Below are positions 35,766-44,424 of a DNA stretch of 64,000 nt, piece by piece. The stretch spans positions 1,550,001 through 1,614,000 of the forward strand of contig NZ_JBBOCA010000001.1 in the NCBI RefSeq assembly GCF_038002225.1. The letters are read 5' to 3'. Position 1 is the first letter of the stretch. Every line of letters begins with the position of its first letter. The notes below the pieces were generated by a model. The model worked only from the letters and a program-made list of their open reading frames with translations, did no database searches and had not been told where the DNA came from. A program made the position numbers and the translations under genes. The DNA is from Paenibacillus sp. FSL R7-0204 (lineage in GTDB: Bacteria > Bacillota > Bacilli > Paenibacillales > Paenibacillaceae).

Positions 35766-36493
35766 GCGAACACTTCCCGATAGCGTGACTCCACAGAATA
35801 GCCGGAGTGCCGCAGCTGATCCACATCATCAATTCCCTGAATACGCCCGTCGCCGATCAGAATCAGCCGGTCAAAGAGCAACTCCATTTCCCGGATATCA
35901 TGGGTGGCAATCAGGAAGGTCCGCCCGCCGCCTGCCATCTCTCCTACAACAGCAGAGGCGATCACTTCTCTGGAGATCAGATCTACGCCGGTGAACGGCT
36001 CATCCAGGATAATCAGTGGTGCCTGACGCGAGAGACAGGTTAGGAGCTGCAGCCGGGCTTCCTCGCCCCGAGACATGGTGGAGATTAGCGAGTCCGGTGT
36101 GACGGATAGGCTGAACAGCAGCTCTGCGGCTTTACCGCTGTCCCAGTCCGGGTAGATGCCTGCGGCAAAGCCCAGCCATTCCTGCACGGTCAGCCAGCCG
36201 GGCAGACTGCTGCGGTCAGGAAGCATGGAGAGCTCTCCGAGCAGCTCAACACCAGCGGGTCTTCCGTTAATGCTGACCGTGCCGGACCCTGCGGGGATCA
36301 GACCGGATATAATCCGCAGCAGGGAGGACTTGCCTGCACCATTCGGTCCCAGCAGTCCGGTGATACTGCCCTGGGGAATGTGGAAGCTGATGCCGTCCAG
36401 GATCACCCGGTTCTTAATCTCGAACCGTAAATCTCGGCACTCTACCGCAGCAGGAGCGGCGGGCGTTTCTTTTGCCGATCTATTCATAGTCAT
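35762..36493 (-). CDS. ABC exporter ATP-binding protein
   Basis: The product is 243 residues from ATG 36493, with GAGGAGG upstream inside the end of the regulator gene; longer in-frame starts would overlap that gene. It has Walker A GLLGPNGAGKSS, Walker B LIILDEPFTGVD and the switch His in LIATHD. The signature motif is a degenerate MSRGEEARL in place of LSGGQ-x-R, as seen in other ABC-2 exporter ATPases. It sits between the YtrA-like regulator (4-bp gap) and the permease. Confidence 0.9.
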   Translation of the reverse strand: MTMNRSAKETPAAPAAVECRDLRFEIKNRVILDGISFHIPQGSITGLLGPNGAGKSSLLRIISGLIPAGSGTVSINGRPAGVELLGELSMLPDRSSLPGWLTVQEWLGFAAGIYPDWDSGKAAELLFSLSVTPDSLISTMSRGEEARLQLLTCLSRQAPLIILDEPFTGVDLISREVIASAVVGEMAGGGRTFLIATHDIREMELLFDRLILIGDGRIQGIDDVDQLRHSGYSVESRYREVFA

Positions 36494-36497
36494 TATT

Positions 36498-36878
36498 TCA
36501 ATCCTCCTCATCGAATTGCAGCATTTGCTCGGCGGTAAGCCCAAGCGCAGCGGCTGTATCCTTGAACTGCTGTACAGCCTGGCGGATAATTGCCTTGCGT
36601 GCATCCTTAATGACACTATCCTCCCGGGTGACAAAGGTTCCCTGACCACGGTAGGTCACAATCAGTCCCATCCGCTCCAGCTCCTGGTACGTCCGGGCGG
36701 CAGTAGTGGGATTGACTCCTCTGCCGGCTGCCAGGTCCCTGACAGAGGGTAAGCGTGATCCCGGTGGAATGATGCCGCTAACAATCCGTTCCCGGATAGC
36801 GCCAACAAACTGTTCATAGATCGGAAGTGACGGATTAATCAGGAAGTGCTCCGGTAATAGCTCAAAGGTAGAATCCAC
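36498..36878 (-). CDS. GntR-family regulator, YtrA subgroup
   Basis: The product is 126 residues: winged helix at the N-terminus (PIYEQFVGAIRERIVSGIIPPGSRLPSVRDLA, then NPTTAARTYQELERMGL) and only a short two-helix dimerisation tail, which defines YtrA-type GntR proteins. They repress adjacent ABC transporter operons. An inverted repeat overlapping the start region of the transcript (36909-36933) is a good operator candidate. It is the first gene of the operon with the ATPase, permease and perhaps the CPBP gene. Confidence 0.92.
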   Translation of the reverse strand: MDSTFELLPEHFLINPSLPIYEQFVGAIRERIVSGIIPPGSRLPSVRDLAAGRGVNPTTAARTYQELERMGLIVTYRGQGTFVTREDSVIKDARKAIIRQAVQQFKDTAAALGLTAEQMLQFDEED

Positions 36879-36908
36879 CTGTGTCCTCCCTTCTATCTCT
36901 CTTTATGG

Positions 36909-36973
36909 AGTGTATGGATACTGACCATACACTTTGTGATTCCAGTGTACCACCAGCCACCATACAATTTCAA
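36909..36973 (-). promoter_or_regulatory. Promoter and operator of the YtrA-type operon
   Basis: On the minus strand TTGAAA (36968-36973) and TACACT (36944-36949) are 18 bases apart. Just downstream, AGTGTATGG (36909-36917) and CCATACACT (36925-36933) form a 9+9 inverted repeat with a 7-bp spacer, placed to block transcription. Confidence 0.75.
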
Positions 36974-37044
36974 GCCGTATTTTAGAAAAGCAGGACTTAA
37001 TTGGCTACTTAAGCTGTGGTAGCTTGTATATAGAAAATGAGTCT

Positions 37045-37073
37045 TTGTGAAGTTAGGCAATAACGTATATAAT
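37045..37073 (+). promoter_or_regulatory. sigma-A promoter of ktrB-ktrA
   Basis: TTGTGA (37045-37050) and TATAAT (37068-37073) are separated by 17 bases. The leader of about 55 nt shows no c-di-AMP riboswitch pattern. Confidence 0.75.
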
Positions 37074-37131
37074 TTTGTATGCTTATCTGATACTGACCGA
37101 TTCGTAATTTCTAATAAGGAACCCTGAAAGG

Positions 37132-38502
37132 ATGAGAAGTTTGGCGTCACCGTCTTCCAAGATCACCGGCTTCCGATTCCTGAAGCTGGCTCCTCCGCAA
37201 ATCCTGGTGCTGAGCTTCGCTGCGGTCATCCTCATCGGCACGTTGCTGCTTATGCTTCCGGTATCCAGCGTACCCGGTCAGCCGCTCCGCTTCATGGATG
37301 CGCTGTTCACGGCCACCTCCGCCGCCTGTGTGACCGGTCTGGCTGTAGTGGATACCGGGACCCATCTTACCGGCTTCGGACAAGCGGTTATTCTGGTGCT
37401 GATCCAGATCGGCGGGCTCGGGTTCATGACGATGGCCACGCTGTTTGCCCTGGTGTTCAGGCGCAGAATCTCACTGCGTGACCGGCTGATTCTTCAGGAA
37501 GCCATGAATCAGAGCTCGATGGAAGGGATAGTGCGGCTGATCCGTAAGGTGCTGCTCTATTCCCTGGTCATTGAAGCTGCGGGAGCGCTTCTCCTGTCCA
37601 TCCGCTGGGCGGTGGATATGCCGCTTGGCCGCGCGGTCTACTACGGGGTGTTCCATGCGGTGTCGATGTTTAATAACGCCGGATTTGATCTGTTCGGCGG
37701 GCATGATCACAGCTTAATCAGCTATGTCGGAGACCCTGTCATTAACCTGGTGGTGATGTTCCTGATCATCTCCGGAGGAATCGGCTTCATCGTAATCTCT
37801 GATCTGGCCGACTTCCGCCGCACCCGGCGGCTGTCGCTGCACAGCAAGGTGGTGCTGTCAATGACGGCCGGACTGATTGTGACCGGAATGGTGGTCATCT
37901 TCATCTTCGAGTTCACCAATTCGCGGACCCTGGGACCGCTGAACCTCGGAAGCAAGCTATGGGCCTCCCTGTTCCAATCCGTAGCACCGCGTACGGCAGG
38001 AGCCAACACACTGGATATCACGGGCCTGCGTCAGGCCACGCAGTTCTTCATCGTGATCCTGATGTTCATCGGGGCATCCCCCGGCTCTACCGGCGGCGGC
38101 ATTAAGACCACAACCTTCACGCTGATGATCGGAGCTGTCATCTCCATGCTGCGCGGCCGTGAAGACATCGTGCTCTTCCGTTACCGGCTGGCTCAGGAGC
38201 GCGTGTTCAAGGCACTGACCATTACGCTGCTGGCGCTGCTGCTGATCGTTACGGTCTCCATGATGCTCTCGACTACAGAGGGGCTGCCGTATCTGATGAT
38301 TCTGTTCGAGACGATCTCGGCGTTTGCCAATGTCGGACTAAGTCTGGGCTTGACCCCGGAGCTGACGCAGGTCGGCAAGATCCTGATCTGCCTGACCATG
38401 TTCGCCGGACGGCTGGGACTGCTGACGCTGGCGTATGCGCTCGGTCCGAGACAGGGCAAACCATTATATAAATATCCGGAAGGCAAAATGATAATTGGAT
38501 AG
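37132..38502 (+). CDS. ktrB: KtrB/TrkH-type potassium transporter subunit
   Basis: This is a 456-residue membrane protein with four M1-P-M2 repeats. The four filter loops are visible: SAACVTGLAV, MFNNAGFDLFG, APRTAGANTLD and AFANVGLSLGL, and the gating loop GASPGSTGGGIKTTT lies in the third repeat. It moves K+ (often Na+-coupled) under control of the cytoplasmic KtrA ring. The ATG at 37132 has a weak, distant AAGGA; a TTG three codons later is possible. It is 12 bp ahead of ktrA. Confidence 0.93.
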   Translation: MRSLASPSSKITGFRFLKLAPPQILVLSFAAVILIGTLLLMLPVSSVPGQPLRFMDALFTATSAACVTGLAVVDTGTHLTGFGQAVILVLIQIGGLGFMTMATLFALVFRRRISLRDRLILQEAMNQSSMEGIVRLIRKVLLYSLVIEAAGALLLSIRWAVDMPLGRAVYYGVFHAVSMFNNAGFDLFGGHDHSLISYVGDPVINLVVMFLIISGGIGFIVISDLADFRRTRRLSLHSKVVLSMTAGLIVTGMVVIFIFEFTNSRTLGPLNLGSKLWASLFQSVAPRTAGANTLDITGLRQATQFFIVILMFIGASPGSTGGGIKTTTFTLMIGAVISMLRGREDIVLFRYRLAQERVFKALTITLLALLLIVTVSMMLSTTEGLPYLMILFETISAFANVGLSLGLTPELTQVGKILICLTMFAGRLGLLTLAYALGPRQGKPLYKYPEGKMIIG

Positions 38503-38514
38503 GGGAATCAAGTC

Positions 38515-39183
38515 ATGAAACCACAGCAGTTTGTTGTAATCGGCCTGGGCCGCTTCGGCTCAAGTCTGGCGCTGGAGCTGATGTCCATGGGCTACGAGGT
38601 GCTTGGCATTGACCACCAGGAGGAGCGGGTAGAGGAGATGACCGGACGGCTGACGCATGCAGTCATGGCAGATGCTACGGATGAAGGGATTATGCGCTCA
38701 CTCGGAGTGCGTAATTTCGACTGCGGCATTGTGGCGATCGGCGATAATATGGAGCGGAGTATTCTGGCCGCGATTCTGCTGAAAGAGCTGGGTGTCAAGC
38801 AGGTGGTCGGCAAAGCCATCTCCATTCTGCATGGCCGCGCGCTGTCGAAGCTGGGGGTGGACCGGGTGATTTTCCCGGAGCGGGATATGGGTATCCGTGT
38901 GGCTCACCAGCTGGTGACGCCGAATCTGCTTGATTATATCGAGATCTCCAAGGATTACAAGGTCGTTGAGCTGACGGTGCCTGCCTGCATGAACGGTAAA
39001 AGCCTCTCCGAGCTGAACACCCGCGCCAAATACGGCTGCAGCATCATTGCCCTGAACCGCGAGGATGGCATCATCGTTGCCCCCACCGCGCATGATCATG
39101 TGCATCAGGGGGACATCATGGTGGTGATCGGCTCCAACGACAGCATCGAGGAGTTCGAGGATGAAGCGGTGAATGCGGACTAA
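38515..39183 (+). CDS. ktrA: KtrA, RCK-domain regulator of K+ uptake
   Basis: This is a 222-residue cytoplasmic protein with an RCK_N Rossmann domain (VVIGLGRFGSSLALEL, nucleotide-binding) and an RCK_C domain (about 135-220) that in Firmicutes binds c-di-AMP. It forms the octameric ring that opens KtrB with ATP. AGGGGAATC precedes the ATG. The ktrB-ktrA order in one operon is common. Confidence 0.94.
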   Translation: MKPQQFVVIGLGRFGSSLALELMSMGYEVLGIDHQEERVEEMTGRLTHAVMADATDEGIMRSLGVRNFDCGIVAIGDNMERSILAAILLKELGVKQVVGKAISILHGRALSKLGVDRVIFPERDMGIRVAHQLVTPNLLDYIEISKDYKVVELTVPACMNGKSLSELNTRAKYGCSIIALNREDGIIVAPTAHDHVHQGDIMVVIGSNDSIEEFEDEAVNAD

Positions 39184-39226
39184 GCACTTCCTGTCAGCCA
39201 GCCTATCCCGTCAAAAGAAAGCTATT

Positions 39227-39258
39227 AACGCCCGGATGGTTATACCTCCTGGCGTTTT
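39227..39258 (+). terminator. Terminator of ktrBA
   Basis: AACGCC-c-GGA pairs with TCC-t-GGCGTT, ending in TTTT (39255-39258). Confidence 0.75.
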
Positions 39259-39389
39259 GCTGTTTCTGCTTAAGCCTGCATCCGCGCATTAGAACGCCTG
39301 TACACCAGTCTGTAACATGCCGCGCGGGGGTTGAAAAATTTTCCTATACACATATGTAAAATGTATCCTGAAATGATAAAATAAAATAT

Positions 39390-39403
39390 TGTAAGCGGTA
39401 ACA
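39390..39403 (+). promoter_or_regulatory. cre site just upstream of the AraC/sensor regulator gene
   Basis: TGTAAGCGGTAACA fits the CcpA consensus TGWNANCGNTNNCA well. It lies 25 bp before the start codon, so binding would repress the regulator. Confidence 0.65.
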
Positions 39404-39427
39404 TAGAAATCCTTAGGGGGATATGTG

Positions 39428-41695
39428 ATGAAAAAAACACCCATGATCCTGCAGCTGGCGTTGATTCTATTCTGCATTATGGCTATTCCTACAGCAGTCC
39501 TGACCTGGTACAGCGGGTCACAGATTATACAGAATTCTGAAGCAGCTATCGGGGAATCCACGTTGGCCGGGCTTAATGCCAACCGCAGGCTGAACGAGAA
39601 CGCGCTGGCCAATCTGGCCCAGGATACATCGCGTCTGGCGGCGACGAATATTTTTGACCGCATCCGCAGCTTCGAGACCTACGATGAGATTAACGCCAAC
39701 TATAACAATGTAAGTCTGGCGCTGTCCGTGACTAAGGAGTTGCTGAACCTGAACCGCCGGGTGGATGGTGTGTATTCTTCATTCTTTGTCCTGGAGGATT
39801 CGGATTATGTCTTCTCTACCGACAGCAGCATCACGACGCTTGCCCGCTATGAGCCTATCGGATGGATTACTGAAGCGCTTAAGGGACGCAGGGGGATCAG
39901 CGGGGTATGGGTGCCCCGTAAGCTTGCGTCGGGCGAGAACGTGGTGTCTTATGTGTACCCGCTCAACCGCTTGTCCACCACCACCCGGGGAGTAATCGTC
40001 GTCAACATGAAGGAGAGCCAGATCGGCAAATATCTGCATGCTACCGAGGTGGGTGACAGCAACTATCTCCTGCTGGACGCTGCGGGTACGGTGATTTCCT
40101 TCAATGACCGGTCCATGCTGCTCTCCGACAGCCGTAAGCTGCCATTCTTACAGGAGATTCTGAATCAGGAAGCCAGTGAAGGCTACACCTTCCGCAAGCT
40201 GGAGGGCAAACGGACGGTGTATGCCTGGAGCCGTTCCTCCTTGTCCGGGTGGTGGAATGTAAGCTGGAGCTCCATGGATGAGCTGATGACCAAATCCAGA
40301 GAGATGCAGGGGAATATTATTCTGCTGACGGGGGCGATCATTGTACTGGGGACGCTGCTGGCCATCTTCCTTGCCACCTGGCTGTCCAGGCCCCTGAGGC
40401 AGCTGGTGCAGACGATACGCTCGAAGATTGATGTGGGCGTAGTGAACAAGAATGAGCTGGCCTTTCTGGATCTGGCCTTCAAACGGATGCAGGAGGAGGA
40501 AGAGAGCCTGTTCCAGTTGCTGCAGGAGCGTGAACAGGATACCCGCAGTCTGGCCGTACACCGTCTGCTGCGCGGTGAGATTCCGCCGCGGATCACGGAG
40601 GTTTGTCCGCATGCCTGCTACAGAGTGGTGGTGGTCTCCATCGACCAATATAGAAGATACGTGGGCCATACCAATGTGGAGACGCGCAGCTATCACCGGT
40701 ATTTGCTGAGTGCCAAGTATGAGAGTGTTTTCCCTGAGGGGCTGGTGGCCCGCTGTGTCTATCATAATGAGGGCTGTACGGTGATTGTTCTGAACTTTAC
40801 GCCGGAGCAAGGGGAGGCGCATAGCACTCTGATTCATCAGGCGCTGGAGGAGATCCGCGACCAGTCTCTTGAGCTGCTGGAACATTCGGTCACGATTGGG
40901 GTAAGTGAGCGGACGGATGCTCCGGAGAGGGTGGTGCTGCGGCTGTTCGAAGCGATGGAGGTGATCAAGCGACGGATGATCAAGGGGGCCGGAAGCATCA
41001 TGTACTGGCATGACGGGGAGGATAACAGCCGCAAGTATGTTGACTCTGAGAGCAGCGAGCGGCGAATCCTGAATTTCCTGGATGCCGGCGACCTGGCGGG
41101 AATCTTCAAGGAGCTGCAAAGTATCCGAAGCCAGATCTCCGCAGAGGACAATATTTCCTACGATAATATTATGTTCATCTATCATCAGCTGATGGGAGCG
41201 ACGATCAAGCATCTGCGCGAGAATCACCTCGGGACCGGACGGATGATTATGGGCCGGGGGAACGTATATTCGATTCTCGCCGCTATGGATACGCTGGATG
41301 AGCTGGAGGAGTACCTGTATGATTTCTACTGTGAGATTGTACAGAGCCTGGACCGCAGCGCCCATGAGACCAATTATGCGCAGCGGATCATGGAGTACCT
41401 GAAGCAGCACTACCGGGAAGAGATCGTCTTCGAGGATATAGCCAAGCAGATAGGCATCAGCTACTCCTACATGCGCAAGCTTGTATATGAGCAGACCGGC
41501 AGCAGCATGATTGACTTCGTCAACCAGCTAAGGATTGAGCAGGCCAAGGAGCTGCTGCTGGATTCCGGGCTGACGATCAAGCAGATTGCCGCAGAGGTGG
41601 GTTACGCCAATGTGCAGAGCTTCAACCGCTTTTTCCGCAAGTATGAAGGCATGCCGCCAAGCGGCTACAAGTCAGCGAAGAGTAAGAGTTCTTAG
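39428..41695 (+). CDS. Membrane sensor/AraC-family transcriptional regulator (YesN-like)
   Basis: The product is 755 residues from ATG 39428 (AGGGGG 7 bases upstream). A membrane segment near residues 8-28, a long extracytoplasmic sensor, a second span (about 290-315, NIILLTGAIIVLGTLLAIFLATW) and a HAMP-like stretch are followed by a coupling region and a C-terminal AraC/XylS double helix-turn-helix (about 650-750, IVFEDIAKQIGISYSYMRKLV and TIKQIAAEVGYANVQSFNRFF). One-component membrane regulators of this kind sense oligosaccharides or their binding proteins and activate neighbouring CUT1 importers. The importer follows after a 790-bp repeat-rich gap. Confidence 0.9.
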   Translation: MKKTPMILQLALILFCIMAIPTAVLTWYSGSQIIQNSEAAIGESTLAGLNANRRLNENALANLAQDTSRLAATNIFDRIRSFETYDEINANYNNVSLALSVTKELLNLNRRVDGVYSSFFVLEDSDYVFSTDSSITTLARYEPIGWITEALKGRRGISGVWVPRKLASGENVVSYVYPLNRLSTTTRGVIVVNMKESQIGKYLHATEVGDSNYLLLDAAGTVISFNDRSMLLSDSRKLPFLQEILNQEASEGYTFRKLEGKRTVYAWSRSSLSGWWNVSWSSMDELMTKSREMQGNIILLTGAIIVLGTLLAIFLATWLSRPLRQLVQTIRSKIDVGVVNKNELAFLDLAFKRMQEEEESLFQLLQEREQDTRSLAVHRLLRGEIPPRITEVCPHACYRVVVVSIDQYRRYVGHTNVETRSYHRYLLSAKYESVFPEGLVARCVYHNEGCTVIVLNFTPEQGEAHSTLIHQALEEIRDQSLELLEHSVTIGVSERTDAPERVVLRLFEAMEVIKRRMIKGAGSIMYWHDGEDNSRKYVDSESSERRILNFLDAGDLAGIFKELQSIRSQISAEDNISYDNIMFIYHQLMGATIKHLRENHLGTGRMIMGRGNVYSILAAMDTLDELEEYLYDFYCEIVQSLDRSAHETNYAQRIMEYLKQHYREEIVFEDIAKQIGISYSYMRKLVYEQTGSSMIDFVNQLRIEQAKELLLDSGLTIKQIAAEVGYANVQSFNRFFRKYEGMPPSGYKSAKSKSS

Positions 41696-41710
41696 AAGCT
41701 CATAGATGGT

Positions 41711-41790
41711 GATAAAAGCCCATAAAAGCCCATGGAAACCCATAAAAGCTCATAAAAGCTCATGGAAACCCGTAGAAACCATTAGAAACC
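41711..41790. repeat. Eight tandem copies of a 10-bp repeat
   Basis: Units of the form CATAAAAGCC/CATGGAAACC run without gaps for eight copies directly after the regulator gene. The 10-bp period matches one helical turn. Confidence 0.85.
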
Positions 41791-41847
41791 CATCCCCGGC
41801 GGACCGGTATCTCGTTTGAAGGATCTTGGTTTTTCGGCTTGTCGGTG

Positions 41848-42060
41848 GAAAGTGAGCTGGATGCGGAAAAGAAAGGGATAAATCCCTCTGGTGGTGCCGA
41901 AAGTGGGCTGGATGCGGAAAAGAAAGGGATAAATCCCTCTGATGGAGCCGAAAGTGAGCGGATGAGAAGCATAAGAGCCCCTGAATTTTCAGAAAAGTTG
42001 GCTAACTGAGTAAATGAAGAGCACAAGTGCCCCTGAGTTCGTGGAAAGTAGGAGTGTTCA
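41848..42060. repeat. Phased palindromic intergenic repeat array 1
   Basis: Two cores AGGGATAAATCCCT (41874-41887, 41925-41938) sit in nearly identical 51-bp units starting GAAAGTG; two cores of a second type follow, AGAAGCATAAGAGCCCCT (41965-41982) and AAGAGCACAAGTGCCCCT (42017-42034). Centres are 51, 42 and 52 bp apart. Both core types recur in array 2 near 54363-54480. Confidence 0.85.
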
Positions 42061-42094
42061 AATCTATATTAGTAAAAGCGGGCGGGGCGAGCAA

Positions 42095-42215
42095 CAGTAG
42101 CTCCCGAATCATTCCTGATAGCTCTCATAGCTCCCGAATCGCTCCCTGTTAGCTATCATCGCTCCTTGATCGCTCCCTCATCGCCCCAATCACTCCAATC
42201 ACTCCAATCTCCCCC
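42095..42215. repeat. Degenerate 9-12 bp tandem repeat (nGCTCCnnAT)
   Basis: About a dozen related units, such as AGCTCCCGAATC, AGCTCTCAT, CGCTCCTTGAT and CACTCCAAT, follow each other. No reading frame or hairpin is evident. Confidence 0.7.
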
Positions 42216-42267
42216 GGCCCCATCCCTCGCCATGCCTTTCTATCCGATTTGTACCTGCTCTCCCAAA

Positions 42268-42281
42268 TGAAAGCGCTTTAT
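42268..42281 (+). promoter_or_regulatory. cre site upstream of the sugar ABC transporter operon
   Basis: TGAAAGCGCTTTAT matches the cre consensus well, about 200 bp ahead of the first permease gene. Confidence 0.65.
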
Positions 42282-42485
42282 TATTTTTGGGATTGCCTAT
42301 CAATTTTGATTATTCACCTGCGGCTGAGGCCTGCGGCGCCGGGCAACAATCACTTGTGAATCAATTGTGATAGGTGATCATCAATAGTCATGATATTCAA
42401 GCCCCGGCAAAGGCGGTAGCATAGGAGCCAGGCCGGAGAACACGAGCCGGAAGCCGGCAAGAAGAATTCAAGGCAGGAGGTGAAT

Positions 42486-43445
42486 ATGTTGAAAGCTGCA
42501 AGCGCTTCACAAACGAATCACAGTCCTTTATTAAGAAGGAAACAGGGATTCAGCTATTATTTACAGCGGGATTGGCAGCTCTATCTGCTGGTGATGCTTC
42601 CGCTGGCTTTTGTCATCGTATTCAAATATTTGCCGATGACCGGACTTGTAATCGCCTTCAAGGACTATAAGATCGCCAGAGGCTTCTGGGGCAGTGAATG
42701 GGCCGGACTACAGGTCTTCCAGGACCTGTTCGCCAAGCCTGATTTCATCCGGGCCGTCCGCAACACCCTGCTGCTGAACGTGCTTGACCTGTGCTTCAGC
42801 TTCACGATGCCGATTGTGCTGGCTCTGCTGCTGAACGAGATCAAGAGCGTACGGTTCAAACGGATCAATCAGACGGTGCTCTATTTGCCCCACTTCCTGT
42901 CCTGGGTCATTATCGGAGCCATCGCCTATCAGCTCCTCAGTGAGGGGGGCGGCGTTGTCAATAACCTCATAGAACTGATGGGAGGCACCCGGATTCCATT
43001 TCTGCAGCAGGATACGAATTGGCTGATCAGCTATCTCGTGATCGGGGTCTGGCAGAGCATGGGCTGGGGCACGATTATCTACCTGGCGGCGATGAGCGGG
43101 ATCAACCCCGAGATGTATGAAGCGGCTACGGTAGATGGGGCAGGCCGCTGGAGAAAGGTCTGGAATATCACCCTTCCATCGATCCGGGCAACGATTGTGA
43201 CGCTCTTGATTATGGCGCTGGGCAAAGTGATGGACGGCTCCTTCGAGCGGATCTATGCGCTGCAAAATAAAGCGACCACGGAGTTCACCACTACCATACC
43301 GGTCCTGGTGTACCGCTGGGGGATTGAGAGCGGCAACTTCAGCCGGGCGACCGCCATCGGTTTATTCCAGTCCGTCATCGGAATTATTCTGGTCATTTCC
43401 GCGGACCGCGTAGCCAAGAAGCTTGGCGAGGATGGGATTTTGTAG
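42486..43445 (+). CDS. CUT1-type ABC importer permease 1 (LplB-like)
   Basis: The product is 319 residues from ATG 42486, with AGGAGG 6 bases upstream; the GTG two codons earlier abuts that site. It has six membrane spans and the EAA loop EMYEAATVDGAGRWRKVWNITLPSI. It is the first of three genes (permease, permease, binding protein) of an oligosaccharide importer. No ATPase is encoded, so a shared MsmX-type ATPase is expected. Confidence 0.92.
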   Translation: MLKAASASQTNHSPLLRRKQGFSYYLQRDWQLYLLVMLPLAFVIVFKYLPMTGLVIAFKDYKIARGFWGSEWAGLQVFQDLFAKPDFIRAVRNTLLLNVLDLCFSFTMPIVLALLLNEIKSVRFKRINQTVLYLPHFLSWVIIGAIAYQLLSEGGGVVNNLIELMGGTRIPFLQQDTNWLISYLVIGVWQSMGWGTIIYLAAMSGINPEMYEAATVDGAGRWRKVWNITLPSIRATIVTLLIMALGKVMDGSFERIYALQNKATTEFTTTIPVLVYRWGIESGNFSRATAIGLFQSVIGIILVISADRVAKKLGEDGIL

Positions 43446-43459
43446 AAAGGAGAGGAACT

Positions 43460-44359
43460 ATGAAAGCCATAGCCGGAGGCACTGCCGCACCCCATAAAGC
43501 ACGTATCGATATCTGGGAAACGCTGATCCGTCTCGTCATTATTATTGTGTCGCTATTCTGCCTGCTGCCGTTCATTCATGTCGTATCGAAATCGCTGAGC
43601 TCTGACTCCTTCGTCATTGCCAATAAGGTCTTTCTGTGGCCGCAGGGCTTCACCATTGAAGCATATAAAAAAATCTTCGCGGATGCCAGCATCCTCCGTT
43701 CCCTGTACATCTCGGTCATCGTGACGGTGCTGTTCACCATTCTGGGCATGATCCTGACCATCTGCGCCGCCTATCCGCTGTCCCGAACCCAGTTCAAGGG
43801 CCGCAGGGTGATCACTTTCATCTTCCTGTTCACCATGTACTTCAGCGGAGGCATTATCCCCGACTATATGAACATCAACAATCTGGGGCTGATGGATACC
43901 ATCTGGTCACTGGTGCTGCCGCTCTCCTTCAGTGCCTTCAATCTGCTGATTATGAAAACCTCGCTGACCAGCGGGATTCCCGTCAGTCTGGAGGAATCTG
44001 CGCGGATCGACGGTGCCGGGCATTTCCGGATTCTGTTCAGCATTGTGCTGCCTTTATCCAAGCCGATTATGGCGACACTTGCCCTTTTCTACGCGGTGGG
44101 GCGCTGGAATGCTTATCAGGACGCATTATTCTATATCAAGCATGAGACCTCTCTCCGGCCGCTTCAGCTCAAGCTGTATTATCTGGTCATTCAGGCAAGT
44201 GAAAGCTTCCAGCTGGAGGCCAGCCAGGTACAGCTCAGCAATCCCGAAGTCCTGAAGGCGTCAGTCGTTGTATTCGCTACCTTGCCTATCCTCTGTGTGT
44301 ATCCATTTGTCCAAAAGTACTTCGTTCAAGGTGTTATGCTCGGAGCCGTCAAGGAGTAA
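43460..44359 (+). CDS. CUT1-type ABC importer permease 2 (YtcP-like)
   Basis: This is a 299-residue permease with six spans and the EAA loop LEESARIDGAGHFRILFSIVLPLSKP. AAAGGAGAGG precedes the ATG, 14 bp after the first permease. It pairs with it to form the translocation channel. Confidence 0.93.
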   Translation: MKAIAGGTAAPHKARIDIWETLIRLVIIIVSLFCLLPFIHVVSKSLSSDSFVIANKVFLWPQGFTIEAYKKIFADASILRSLYISVIVTVLFTILGMILTICAAYPLSRTQFKGRRVITFIFLFTMYFSGGIIPDYMNINNLGLMDTIWSLVLPLSFSAFNLLIMKTSLTSGIPVSLEESARIDGAGHFRILFSIVLPLSKPIMATLALFYAVGRWNAYQDALFYIKHETSLRPLQLKLYYLVIQASESFQLEASQVQLSNPEVLKASVVVFATLPILCVYPFVQKYFVQGVMLGAVKE

Positions 44360-44424
44360 TCCTGCGTCCCTGGTATATAGTCATTCTTTGGAATTACGAA
44401 AATTCAAAAAATGGGGGAATTGCG

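Noticed and set aside
37000..37131. Possible c-di-AMP riboswitch in the ktrB leader
   Set aside because: The leader from the sigma-A promoter is only about 55 nt and lacks the conserved ydaO/yuaA-type sequence blocks.
39425..39427. GTG as start of the AraC/sensor gene
   Set aside because: The ATG one codon later has the better distance to AGGGGG.
41711..42060. CRISPR array
   Set aside because: Repeats are 10-51 bp without unique spacers of constant length, differ between units, and no cas genes are near.
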